Assembly: GCA_900551715.1 (NCBI GenBank) | Contig: URXG01000077.1 | Span: forward strand, 1-9,661 | DNA length: 9,661 bases | Source: an uncultured Blautia sp. | GTDB lineage: Bacteria; Bacillota; Clostridia; Lachnospirales; Lachnospiraceae | Reading direction: 5' to 3' | Shown here: positions 1 through 6,792 of the stretch, piece by piece | How the letters are laid out: every line of letters begins with the position of its first letter | Numbering within the stretch: position 1 is the first letter of the stretch | Made by a program: the position numbers and the translations under genes | The notes under the pieces: generated by a model | Databases searched by the model: none | What the model was told of the DNA's origin: nothing | The model's input: the letters and a program-made list of their open reading frames with translations, nothing else

Positions 1-80
1 CCTCCCATTACAGCAAAAATGGCAAGCAGAACAATCATACCGATAATAAACTTCCAGTCTCGTTCTTTTTTACTTTTCAA
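1..80 (-). CDS. N-terminus of an unidentified membrane-anchored protein (partial, TTG start)
   Basis: I do not recognise this gene; only its first 26 codons lie in the window. Read from a TTG codon at 80-78, the protein begins with a short, positively charged stretch (K, S, K, K, E, R, D, W, K) followed by a hydrophobic run (FIIGMIVLLAIFAVMGG). This looks like an N-terminal transmembrane anchor or an uncleaved signal segment with the basic side inside. TTG is chosen because a good ribosome binding site (GAAGGAG, minus strand of 89-95) sits about 8 nt upstream, and an ATG further upstream in another frame stops after a few codons. A sigma-A-like promoter lies at 134-161. The gene is separated from the mannan operon by the terminator at 251-301, so a shared function is not implied. 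Confidence 0.6.
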   Translation of the reverse strand, partial: MKSKKERDWKFIIGMIVLLAIFAVMG

Positions 81-133
81 ATATTCAACTCCTTCATATT
101 GGTCTAACCAATTCAGGTTCGTTACGTTTTTTT

Positions 134-161
134 ATTATAACGTATTCATCACAAATTGCAA
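134..161 (-). promoter_or_regulatory. Sigma-A-type promoter for the partial membrane protein gene
   Basis: On the minus strand a perfect -10 box TATAAT (134-139) lies 16 bp from a weaker -35 box TTGCAA (156-161, 4 of 6 bases matching TTGACA). It is about 55 bp upstream of the TTG start at 80. This supports a transcription unit separate from manA. The remainder of the gene-free stretch 81-340 holds only this promoter, AT-rich sequence and the terminator at 251-301. Confidence 0.55.
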
Positions 162-250
162 GGCTGTTTCTGCGGAAATCCTGTTGTTTTCCTTCATATA
201 TTTATATGTTTTTTAAAAAATACAAAATAATCCGGTCTGATAAGCGAAAA

Positions 251-301
251 AAGAAAAAGTTTTTACAGGCTTCACAGGCTTTTCTGTAAAAACTTTTTCT
301 T
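251..301 (-). terminator. Intrinsic terminator after manA (probably bidirectional)
   Basis: A perfect 18-bp inverted repeat, AAGAAAAAGTTTTTACAG (251-268) and its complement (284-301), encloses a 15-nt loop. On the minus strand, the direction of manA, the stem runs into a T-rich tail; on the plus strand it is followed by a second T-rich stretch (301-313). It lies about 40 bp beyond the manA stop codon and isolates the mannan operon from the gene at 1-80. Confidence 0.85.
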
Positions 302-340
302 CAATATTTTTTTAAGAAGTACACTTATTTATACACGTAC

Positions 341-1282
341 TTATACAGTGGTAAGCAGTGCCTCCATATCACCTTCCAGCTCATACTCGCCGGAACCGGC
401 TGTAATAAAGATACTGTCACCCTTCTTCACTTCCATAGTCTGGCCGCTTGCCGTGATCTTACCTGCACCACTCATAACCAGTACACTTACGAAAGAAGTG
501 CCATCAGCTTCTCCTGTCAGTTTCTTTCTTCTCAGTCCGTCCAGGATCACTTTGTCCACTGTGAAATATTCGCAGGATGCAACGTGTGGTCCGAAATCCC
601 TGTCTGTAGCTGCAGGCTCACGTTTTGTCACCTGGAGAGCCTTGTCTACATGAAGTTCTCGCTCTTTTCCATCCGGTCCTTTACGTCCATAGTCGTAAAC
701 ACGGTATGTAACATTGGAATTCTGCTGGATTTCAGCGATCAGGCTTCCTGCTCCGATGGCATGGATGGTGCCCGGATCAATAAAAAGTACGTCACCTTTA
801 TGGATCATTACTTTATTCAGAACATCTGTAAGAGTATGATTGCGGATACGTTCCTCAAATTCTTCTTCAGAAACTTCTTTTGCAAATCCGTAGAAAAGGC
901 TTGCTCCTTCTGCCGCATCCATCACATACCACATCTCGGTCTTTCCGTACTGTCCTTCATTTTTCAATGCGTAAGTATTGTCCGGATGTACCTGAATGGA
1001 AAGATCTTTTTTCGCATCAATAAATTTGATCAGAACCGGGAACTGCTCGAAGGACTGGCAGTCAGTTCCCAGAATCTCTTTACCGTTTTCATCAATATAC
1101 TGCTGCAGAGTTTTCCCTGCATATTCTCCGTTTACGATATAACTTGGGCCGTCCGGATGACAGGAAAGCTCCCAGGACTCTGCCAGAGGATCCCTGTCAT
1201 ATTCAATCCCAAACTCTGTTCTTAATCTCGTGCCGCCCCAGAGATAATCTTTACAGCTTGGTTTTAATTTTAAAAGTGCCAT
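341..1282 (-). CDS. manA: Mannose-6-phosphate isomerase, class I (ManA)
   Basis: A cytosolic zinc enzyme that interconverts mannose-6-phosphate and fructose-6-phosphate, here the last step feeding mannan-derived mannose into glycolysis. The start used gives 313 residues, in line with short Firmicutes class I isomerases. Zinc-site motifs are visible: QVHPDN (Q97, H99), the TEMW glutamate (E116) and the TIHA histidine (H174), followed by the conserved TYRVYDYGR segment with catalytic-type R194. A C-terminal cupin-like beta region ends the protein. The ATG at 1282-1280 is preferred over one 30 bp upstream because TGGAGGAA (minus strand of 1291-1298) sits at proper spacing before it, and the longer N-terminus would be encoded inside a hairpin (1308-1336). 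It is the last gene of the epimerase/phosphorylase-mutase operon, with its own possible promoter at 1361-1388, and is followed by a strong terminator. Confidence 0.95.
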   Translation of the reverse strand: MALLKLKPSCKDYLWGGTRLRTEFGIEYDRDPLAESWELSCHPDGPSYIVNGEYAGKTLQQYIDENGKEILGTDCQSFEQFPVLIKFIDAKKDLSIQVHPDNTYALKNEGQYGKTEMWYVMDAAEGASLFYGFAKEVSEEEFEERIRNHTLTDVLNKVMIHKGDVLFIDPGTIHAIGAGSLIAEIQQNSNVTYRVYDYGRKGPDGKERELHVDKALQVTKREPAATDRDFGPHVASCEYFTVDKVILDGLRRKKLTGEADGTSFVSVLVMSGAGKITASGQTMEVKKGDSIFITAGSGEYELEGDMEALLTTV

Positions 1283-1307
1283 TTGTAAATTTCCTCCATT
1301 TACTTCA

Positions 1308-1336
1308 GGCACGCCTGAGAGTTTCTCCTGCGTGCC
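1308..1336 (-). promoter_or_regulatory. Structured RNA hairpin in the leader of manA
   Basis: In the transcribed (minus) sense, outer arms GGCACGC and GCGTGCC pair, and inner arms GAGA and TCTC pair around an AAC loop. The two helices are separated by a symmetric AG/AG internal loop that could form tandem A-G/G-A pairs and stack as one 13-step helix. It lies 10 nt upstream of the manA ribosome binding site. No U-tract follows in the minus direction, so it is not a terminator for the operon; the plus strand does have CCCTTTTTCTTT after it. A role in mRNA processing, stability or translation control is inference. Confidence 0.5.
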
Positions 1337-1348
1337 CTTTTTCTTTGC

Positions 1349-1388
1349 TATCTGTCTACTATTTTACTTAGCCAGACAGATATTTCAA
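1349..1388 (-). promoter_or_regulatory. Possible internal promoter of manA with a 9-bp dyad across it
   Basis: On the minus strand, TTGAAA (1383-1388) and TAAAAT (1361-1366) are 16 bp apart, each matching 5 of 6 consensus bases. A perfect 9-bp inverted repeat, TATCTGTCT (1349-1357) and AGACAGATA (1374-1382), spans the -10 box and spacer. It would let manA be expressed independently of the phosphorylase-mutase gene, and the dyad could be a regulator site or an RNA hairpin at the end of the upstream transcript. Position and consensus match are what I see; activity is inferred. Confidence 0.4.
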
Positions 1389-1401
1389 GTTTTTTATGTA
1401 A

Positions 1402-4254
1402 TTAAAGTTCCACAACAGCCTTGGATAATACTTCCAGTTTTTCTTCAGCATCCTGTGCGTCTGCGCCTTTCACGCCTGCATAGTATTTAATCTTCGGCTC
1501 TGTTCCGGATGGTCTTACACAGAACCATGCACCATCCTCCAGTTCAAAGTACAGTACATTGGATTCCGGAAGTGTCAGTGCAGAAGTTTCGCCTGTTGCG
1601 ATATCTGTGCGTACGCTCTTCTTATAATCCTCAAGCGCAGTTACCTTGAACGGACCAACCTGTTTCGGAGGCTGATTTCTCAGCGCATCCATCAGACCAT
1701 CAATTTTTGCTTTTCCTTCTGCTCCAGGGAAGGTCTGGAAGAAAAGGCTTTCTTTATAGAATCCGTATTTCTGATACAGCTTCTCCATCTGCTCGCAGAG
1801 TGTGATTCCTTTTGATTTATAGTAAGCTGCTGCCTCGCAGAGAGCCATAATAGCTACAACTGCATCTTTGTCTCTTGCATGGGTACCTTCCAGGCAGCCA
1901 TAGCTTTCTTCATATCCGAAGAGGAATTCATGGTCATGATTCTGCTCAAAGAATTTGATCTGCTCTCCGATATATTTGAATCCTGTCAGAGTTTCGATCA
2001 GCTCTACATTATATTCTTTTGCAATGGCTCTTGCCATTTTTCCGGAAACGATAGTTGTTACAACTGCACCGTTTTCCGGAAGCATGCCAAGTTCTTTTCT
2101 CTGGGAAAGAAGGTATTCCAGGATCAGCATTCCGGACATATTTCCTGTGAAACTTTCATACTCGCCGGTTTTCTCATTCTTTGCATAAATTCCAAGTCTG
2201 TCTGCATCCGGGTCAGTAGCCAGAACAATGTCTGCCTCCACTTCTGCCGCAAGCTTCAGAGCCAGCGTAAATGCATTCTTATCTTCCGGGTTCGGATAGC
2301 TTACTGTGGGGAAATCTCCGTCAGGAAGTTCCTGCTCTTTTACTACATAAACATTGTTAAATCCAAGTTCTTTCAGTACACGTCTTACCGGAATGTTTCC
2401 TGTTCCGTGAAGAGGTGTATAAACGATCTTCAGCTTGTCTGCCTGCTCTTTGATGGCTTCCGGGCGGAGAACCAGTTTCTTAAGAGCTCCCATATATTTA
2501 TCATCGATCTCTTCACCGATCACTTCGTAAAGACCTGCTGCCTTTGCATCTTCCTCGGACATCGTCTTCACCTGAGCGAAATCTGTGATCGCCTGAACTT
2601 CTGTGATGATCTGTTTGTCCTTAGGAGCTGTGATCTGTGCGCCGTCCTCCCAGTAAACTTTGTATCCGTTGTACTGTGGCGGATTGTGGCTTGCAGTTAC
2701 TACCACACCAGCTGTGCAGCCTAACTCACGAAGTGCGAAAGAAAGCATTGGTGTGGGACGCAGAGACGGGAAAATGTAAGCCTTGATTCCGTTTGCTGCC
2801 ATGCAGAGAGCTGTCTCTTTTGCAAATTCCGGTGACATATGTCTGGAGTCAAATGCAATGGCAACACCCTTTGCCTGTGCGTTCTCTTTAATGATAAAGT
2901 TTGCAAGTCCCTGAGTTGCTTTTCTTACTGTATAAATGTTCATACGGTTGGTACCGGCACCCAGGATTCCTCTCAGTCCGCCTGTACCGAATTCAAGGTC
3001 TTTATAAAATCTCTCCTTAATCTCCTGAGGATCATCTGCAATGGCTTTTAACTCAGCCCTTGTATCAGCGTCAAAATACTCATCCTCACACCAGCGCTGA
3101 TAGGTATTGTTCATAATCAGTTCACAGCGCTGTTTTACACAGTCAGGAGAACGATGGGGATCTCTTGGGGTGTTGAACAGATAATCTTCCAGTTTATCAA
3201 TTGTAGTTGTTGCCACATGCATTCTGGTATCGCAGGATGCATAATAGATATAAATATCTCCATTCTCCTTTGCGATAGCACCGTTTGTAAATACTACATT
3301 GGAAACATCTCCGACTCTCTCTTTTCCAAGTGGTACAAGAAATACACCGGATGGCTCAGCGATTACTTTGGAAGGATCATTCAAATCAGTTCCGAATACA
3401 TAAAGGACATAACGGAGTCCTGCTGCTGTATTTCTTACTCCGTGAGCAATATTGATCCAGCATTTCTTGCCTCTGATCGGCACTGCACCTGCACCGTTCT
3501 TTGACTCTGTCAATGTATGGTAAATTCTTCTGCTGATGATTTTTTCCTCATCAATTACTGCATGTTCGATATCGTCGCAGAGACCAAATCCGATTCCGCC
3601 GCCGCTTCCTGTTTCAATGAAACCATCCATCGGGCGTGTGTAGAATGCATATTTGCCGTCTACAAATTCCGGATGAAGAACTACATTTCTCTGCTGCGGG
3701 GAATGAAGTGTTTTCAGATTATCAAGGCGCTCCCATGTCTTGAGGTCTTTTGTTCTTACGATACCTGCTTCTGCAACTGCTGCAGAAAGATCCGGATTTG
3801 TTTTATCCTTGCTCTCAGAACAGAATACACCGTAAATCCATCCATCTTCATGTTTGGTCAGACGCATGTCATATACGTTAGTTTCCTCCGGGCAGGTATC
3901 CGGAAGCTGTACCGGATAATCCCAGAAATGGAATCCATCGATTCCTGTATCGCTCTCTGCTACTGCAAAGAAAGATTTACGGTCATTTCCCTCTACGCGG
4001 ACAACCAGATAATATTTTCCGTTCAACTCAATAGCACCGGAGTTCATTACTGCATTAATTCCGAGACGTTCCTGGAAATTGGGGTTTGTCTTCGGATTCA
4101 GGTCATATCTCCATTCAACCGGCGCAAATTCTCTTGTCAGTACCGGATACTCATAACGGTCATAAATTCCATTGTAAAAATCTGTTTTCTGATTTTTTCT
4201 TGCGATCAGTTTTTCTACTTTCGCTTTTTCAACGTAATACTGTTTATTCAGCAT
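1402..4254 (-). CDS. Fusion: GH130 mannosyl-glucose phosphorylase + phosphohexomutase
   Basis: A 950-residue, probably cytosolic bifunctional enzyme. Residues 1-380 form a full-length GH130_1-type phosphorylase, which converts Man-beta-1,4-Glc plus phosphate into alpha-mannose-1-phosphate and glucose. Seen here are YPVLTREFAPVEWRYD near residue 37, RVEGNDRKSFF (86-96), NVYDMR with the likely general acid D129, QQRNVVLHPEFVDGKYAFYTRP (187-208), GSGGGIGFGLCDD and GVRNTAAGLRYVLY (272-285). Residues 381-950 form a complete alpha-phosphohexomutase of the PGM2/PgcA type, with phosphoserine S522 in TASHNP, metal loop DPDADR (681-686), sugar loop GYEESYG (780-786) and phosphate loop RPSGTEPK (914-921). 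The mutase should turn mannose-1-phosphate into mannose-6-phosphate, and may also act on glucose-1-phosphate. The ATG has an AAGGAGGA site (minus strand of 4261-4268) and overlaps the epimerase gene by 11 bp, suggesting translational coupling. The mutase's own Met381 (3112-3114) has no ribosome binding site. Module identities are secure; the preferred mutase sugar is inferred from context. Confidence 0.93.
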   Translation of the reverse strand: MLNKQYYVEKAKVEKLIARKNQKTDFYNGIYDRYEYPVLTREFAPVEWRYDLNPKTNPNFQERLGINAVMNSGAIELNGKYYLVVRVEGNDRKSFFAVAESDTGIDGFHFWDYPVQLPDTCPEETNVYDMRLTKHEDGWIYGVFCSESKDKTNPDLSAAVAEAGIVRTKDLKTWERLDNLKTLHSPQQRNVVLHPEFVDGKYAFYTRPMDGFIETGSGGGIGFGLCDDIEHAVIDEEKIISRRIYHTLTESKNGAGAVPIRGKKCWINIAHGVRNTAAGLRYVLYVFGTDLNDPSKVIAEPSGVFLVPLGKERVGDVSNVVFTNGAIAKENGDIYIYYASCDTRMHVATTTIDKLEDYLFNTPRDPHRSPDCVKQRCELIMNNTYQRWCEDEYFDADTRAELKAIADDPQEIKERFYKDLEFGTGGLRGILGAGTNRMNIYTVRKATQGLANFIIKENAQAKGVAIAFDSRHMSPEFAKETALCMAANGIKAYIFPSLRPTPMLSFALRELGCTAGVVVTASHNPPQYNGYKVYWEDGAQITAPKDKQIITEVQAITDFAQVKTMSEEDAKAAGLYEVIGEEIDDKYMGALKKLVLRPEAIKEQADKLKIVYTPLHGTGNIPVRRVLKELGFNNVYVVKEQELPDGDFPTVSYPNPEDKNAFTLALKLAAEVEADIVLATDPDADRLGIYAKNEKTGEYESFTGNMSGMLILEYLLSQRKELGMLPENGAVVTTIVSGKMARAIAKEYNVELIETLTGFKYIGEQIKFFEQNHDHEFLFGYEESYGCLEGTHARDKDAVVAIMALCEAAAYYKSKGITLCEQMEKLYQKYGFYKESLFFQTFPGAEGKAKIDGLMDALRNQPPKQVGPFKVTALEDYKKSVRTDIATGETSALTLPESNVLYFELEDGAWFCVRPSGTEPKIKYYAGVKGADAQDAEEKLEVLSKAVVEL
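3092..3132. repeat. 8-bp repeat bracketing the fusion junction
   Basis: The palindromic word CAGCGCTG occurs at 3092-3099 and 3125-3132, exactly 33 bp (11 codons) apart and in the same reading frame. It encodes the QR of QRCE at the end of the phosphorylase module and of QRWCE at the start of the mutase module. The mutase Met381 codon (3112-3114) lies between the copies. It may be chance or a trace of the recombination that joined the genes. Confidence 0.35.
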
Positions 4255-5422
4255 TTTTCATCCTCCTTATCACTTCCATACACATACGTCCGTTGTGATA
4301 CGGGCATTTCCATGGTTCTACAATAGGTCCGTCTCCAGGTGTGTGGTCTTCCTTTACATACCAGAACCACTCAGAACCATCTCTTGGATCCAACATATAA
4401 GTTTTAATATAATTCCATTCATCCTCTGCTGCCTGTAAATATTCCTTTTTCTCCGGGTCCTTCTGATATCTGTTCAAGAAACCGATCACTGTTTCTGCCT
4501 GAACCCACCAGATTCTCCTCGTATCATTGACCCCATTTTCGCATTCATTCATCAGAGAATGATCCACAAAAGCTCTGTGATAAATATTTTCTGCAATCTC
4601 TGTTGTAATCGGTGTGATCTTCCCAGTATATTTTTCATCATCCAGTACTTCCAGACCTCTGTCCATCAGCCAGGAAGTCTCTATGTCATGTCCATAGGAA
4701 TACAGATCGATCAGACTGTTCCAGGTTCTGTCAAAAAATACTTCCTGTCTGCCAAGTTCTTTGTTATATATCTTATCTGCAAAAAGATCCATCATAAAAC
4801 GAAGCCTGTCTCCTGTAAACGGATCCTTTGTCACACGGTACAATTCTGTATAAGCCTCAAAAACATGAAGCAGGGTATTCATGGTTTTCTCTGCAATAAT
4901 ACCATTCTCCGAAAGCTTGTCATTCTCTTCCGGCTCAAATTTGCGGTTAAAAGCTTCCAGATATCCATACTCATCCGTACATCTGTCCTCAATCACCTTC
5001 TGAAGACCTCTGGCAATCTCCAGTGCTTCCTTGTTTCCTGTTGCATCATAATAGGAAGAGAGAGCATAAATTGCGAATGCCTGATTATAGGTATGCTTCG
5101 TTGTATCTGACGGTTTCCCGTCATAAGTGACTGACCAGAACATGCCGCCATATTCTTTGTCCAGACATTTCTCCTTCAGAAATGCATATGCATGATCTGC
5201 ATCCTCTTTCAGTTTTTCTTCTCCAAGTGTCATATAGGCATTGGCAAAAAACCACAGGATTCTGCTGTTTAAGATACATCCCTTTTCATAATCCTTTTGC
5301 ACCTTAAGGTCATAACCCATGTAGCCATAAAAACCGCCGTATTCTTCATCCCTCAGGTTTTCCCAGAAAGGGATCAGCTTCTGTATTAATTCCTCTTCGA
5401 TTTCCTTCACAAATCTACCCAT
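4244..5422 (-). CDS. Cellobiose/mannobiose 2-epimerase (AGE family)
   Basis: A cytosolic epimerase that inverts C2 of the reducing-end sugar of beta-1,4 disaccharides, here most likely turning mannobiose into mannosyl-glucose, the substrate of the downstream GH130 module. Its 392 residues match the usual length and it has the (alpha/alpha)6 AGE-family character. The residues known from the Ruminococcus albus cellobiose epimerase appear at a constant offset of +2: R54, H245 and E248 (in SYGHDIETSW), W251, W306 and E310 (in WWVQAE), and H376 (in KCPYHNGRM). The ATG at 5422-5420 has a strong AGGAGGA site about 5 nt upstream (minus strand of 5427-5433). First gene of the operon, behind the promoter at 5525-5552. 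The stop lies inside the next gene. Sequence alone cannot separate mannobiose from cellobiose preference; the GH130/ManA neighbours favour mannobiose. Confidence 0.93.
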   Translation of the reverse strand: MGRFVKEIEEELIQKLIPFWENLRDEEYGGFYGYMGYDLKVQKDYEKGCILNSRILWFFANAYMTLGEEKLKEDADHAYAFLKEKCLDKEYGGMFWSVTYDGKPSDTTKHTYNQAFAIYALSSYYDATGNKEALEIARGLQKVIEDRCTDEYGYLEAFNRKFEPEENDKLSENGIIAEKTMNTLLHVFEAYTELYRVTKDPFTGDRLRFMMDLFADKIYNKELGRQEVFFDRTWNSLIDLYSYGHDIETSWLMDRGLEVLDDEKYTGKITPITTEIAENIYHRAFVDHSLMNECENGVNDTRRIWWVQAETVIGFLNRYQKDPEKKEYLQAAEDEWNYIKTYMLDPRDGSEWFWYVKEDHTPGDGPIVEPWKCPYHNGRMCMEVIRRMKNAE

Positions 5423-5524
5423 TTTTCTCCTCCTGTCATTCTGTTCCGTGATACAGTCCTTACATTTATTTCTGCCTTCATTTTACTAGCTCATAGAAAT
5501 CTTTGTTTCTGTTTTACTAATTTG

Positions 5525-5552
5525 ATTTTACCATCATTAACTTAATTATCAA
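5525..5552 (-). promoter_or_regulatory. Promoter of the epimerase / phosphorylase-mutase / manA operon
   Basis: On the minus strand, TTGATA (5547-5552) and TAAAAT (5525-5530) are 16 bp apart, each matching 5 of 6 consensus bases, about 100 bp upstream of the epimerase start and just downstream of the lacI terminator. The spacer is filled by a small palindrome, ATTAAGTTAAT (5536-5546), a plausible regulator contact point, which shares AACTTAAT with the alpha-galactosidase promoter. Confidence 0.6.
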
Positions 5553-5631
5553 TCTTTAATTGCTTAAAAACAAAGGTTTGTAAAAAGTACAAATATTTAA
5601 GTTCTATTTTTGTATATTTATCACAATAAAA

Positions 5632-5674
5632 AAGCTCACAGGCAAACCACTTTTCTTGATTTTCCTGCAAGCTT
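5632..5674 (-). terminator. Intrinsic terminator after lacI
   Basis: In the minus sense AAGCTTGCAGG (5664-5674) pairs with CCTGTGAGCTT (5632-5642), with a 2x2 internal mismatch, and the stem extends inward through AAAA/TTTG. A run of six T plus ATT follows directly (minus strand of 5626-5633). It lies about 75 bp after the lacI stop codon and separates the galactosidase-lacI unit from the epimerase operon. Confidence 0.75.
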
Positions 5675-5751
5675 CAATTATTAATATTTAATTTTTAACA
5701 ACTTGTTTTTATGTTCTATATTTAATTTTATATTTAGTTTTCAAATTTCCG

Positions 5752-6765
5752 CTAAATCTTTTTCCGTACACTTTCCTTCTCTACGATCTTTCCGGAAACA
5801 ACGCTCAGGCCTCGTCCCGAAGCAGGGTTCTTAATCTGTTTCAATGCCTTTTCCAGTGCAACCTTCACCATTACCTGGGTATTTACCTCATAACTGGTAA
5901 TTTTTTTATCAGGAAATCCCGGATACAGATAATTGTCAAATCCAACTACTGAAATATCTTCCGGTACACGATATCCCTGTTTTTCCAGTTCCACGATCAA
6001 ATTTCCGGCTGTAAGATCACAGTTGCATACAAAGGCTTCCGGCATATGTTCCGGCAGCTTAATATTTATAGAAACACCTTTCTCATCACGATCTTCGATC
6101 AGCCATTCTTCCGGCAGAACCTGTCCATGTTCTAACTGTGCTTTATAAAAACCACAGTAACGGTCCATGATACTGCTGGTCACATGAATAGAACCAACAT
6201 AGGCCATCTTTGTAAATCCCTGTTCAAACAGATATCCTGTCATCAGGTACATTCCATAGAAATTATCTGCAATAACTGCATCTTTAGCCAGCTCTTTGTC
6301 ATAGAAATCCAGAAATATTACCGGCACATCAGTATGTTTCTTCATAAAATGAATATATTCCCTGCTGATTTCCCCCATTACGATCAGAGCATCCACGGTA
6401 TGTTCTTCCTGAATTCTCGGAAGGATAAAATTCTCCTCCATATCCTGCTTCAGTATTTCCACTGCAGCCATGCAATTCTTATCAGTAGCAACCAAAGCAA
6501 GCTCCTGATACATTTTCCAGTAAAAAGTAGTATATGCCGCCAAATATTTCTCCGAAATAATGACACCAATATTGCGCAGGCCACCTTTATTTCTTTCACG
6601 CTTGGCTGCTGCCGTCATCTGATGATAACCCAGCTCATCTGCCACCTTTTGGATTTTCTCCCGCATCTCATCACTAACGCCCTTATTGCCGGACAGAGCA
6701 TTGTGAACAGTTACAGTGCTGACTCCTACCTTTGCGGCAATATCAGCCATCCTTACTTTTCCCAT
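5752..6765 (-). CDS. LacI-family transcriptional regulator
   Basis: A DNA-binding regulator of 337 residues, the normal length for the family, which probably senses a manno- or galacto-oligosaccharide or a pathway intermediate and controls this locus. The N-terminal helix-turn-helix is MADIAAKVGVSTVTVHNAL (residues 6-24), followed by the hinge-helix region to about 60. The rest is a periplasmic-binding-protein-like sensor domain, with VDALIVMG (124-131), DRYCGFYKA (201-209) and PEDISVVGFDN (268-278). The ATG at 6765-6763 has only a modest AAAGGA site 11 nt upstream (minus strand of 6777-6782), so translation may depend on coupling to the alpha-galactosidase gene 27 bp upstream. A start at Met6 is possible but would trim the DNA-binding domain edge. 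Co-transcription with the galactosidase suggests autoregulation. The effector is unknown. Confidence 0.92.
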   Translation of the reverse strand: MGKVRMADIAAKVGVSTVTVHNALSGNKGVSDEMREKIQKVADELGYHQMTAAAKRERNKGGLRNIGVIISEKYLAAYTTFYWKMYQELALVATDKNCMAAVEILKQDMEENFILPRIQEEHTVDALIVMGEISREYIHFMKKHTDVPVIFLDFYDKELAKDAVIADNFYGMYLMTGYLFEQGFTKMAYVGSIHVTSSIMDRYCGFYKAQLEHGQVLPEEWLIEDRDEKGVSINIKLPEHMPEAFVCNCDLTAGNLIVELEKQGYRVPEDISVVGFDNYLYPGFPDKKITSYEVNTQVMVKVALEKALKQIKNPASGRGLSVVSGKIVEKESVRKKI

Positions 6766-6792
6766 TACATTATATGTCCTTTCTTATCCCCT

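Larger units (their letters stand above)
5423..5751. other. Gene-free AT-rich region between lacI and the epimerase operon
   Basis: This 329-bp stretch holds, in minus-strand order, a very AT-rich segment after the lacI stop (5675-5751) where I see nothing specific, the lacI terminator (5632-5674), an operator-like word TTAAGTTCTA (5597-5606), the epimerase promoter (5525-5552) and a leader of roughly 95 nt. The leader contains two copies of TAGTAAAA (minus strand of 5481-5488 and 5512-5519) with no obvious role. No convincing small ORF is present. Confidence 0.6.

Noticed and set aside
19..216. A short plus-strand open frame of 65 codons at the left edge
   Set aside because: It runs through the promoter, ribosome binding site and start of the minus-strand membrane protein gene. 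The protein is low-complexity and aromatic-rich, with no recognisable feature.
1283..1312. A 10-residue longer N-terminus for ManA starting at 1312
   Set aside because: The upstream ATG lacks a ribosome binding site and sits inside the leader hairpin, while the ATG at 1282 has TGGAGGAA at correct spacing and gives the usual family N-terminus.
1879..2724. A 281-codon plus-strand open frame opposite the mutase module
   Set aside because: It is a shadow of the phosphohexomutase coding sequence: cysteine- and phenylalanine-rich, without family resemblance or a convincing ribosome binding site.
3112..3114. Independent internal translation start for the mutase module at Met381
   Set aside because: No Shine-Dalgarno-like sequence precedes this ATG on the minus strand, so separate translation from it is unlikely.
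3517..4326. A 269-codon plus-strand open frame opposite the GH130 module
   Set aside because: It is antisense to conserved GH130 and epimerase sequence, and its composition is typical of a reverse-strand artefact.
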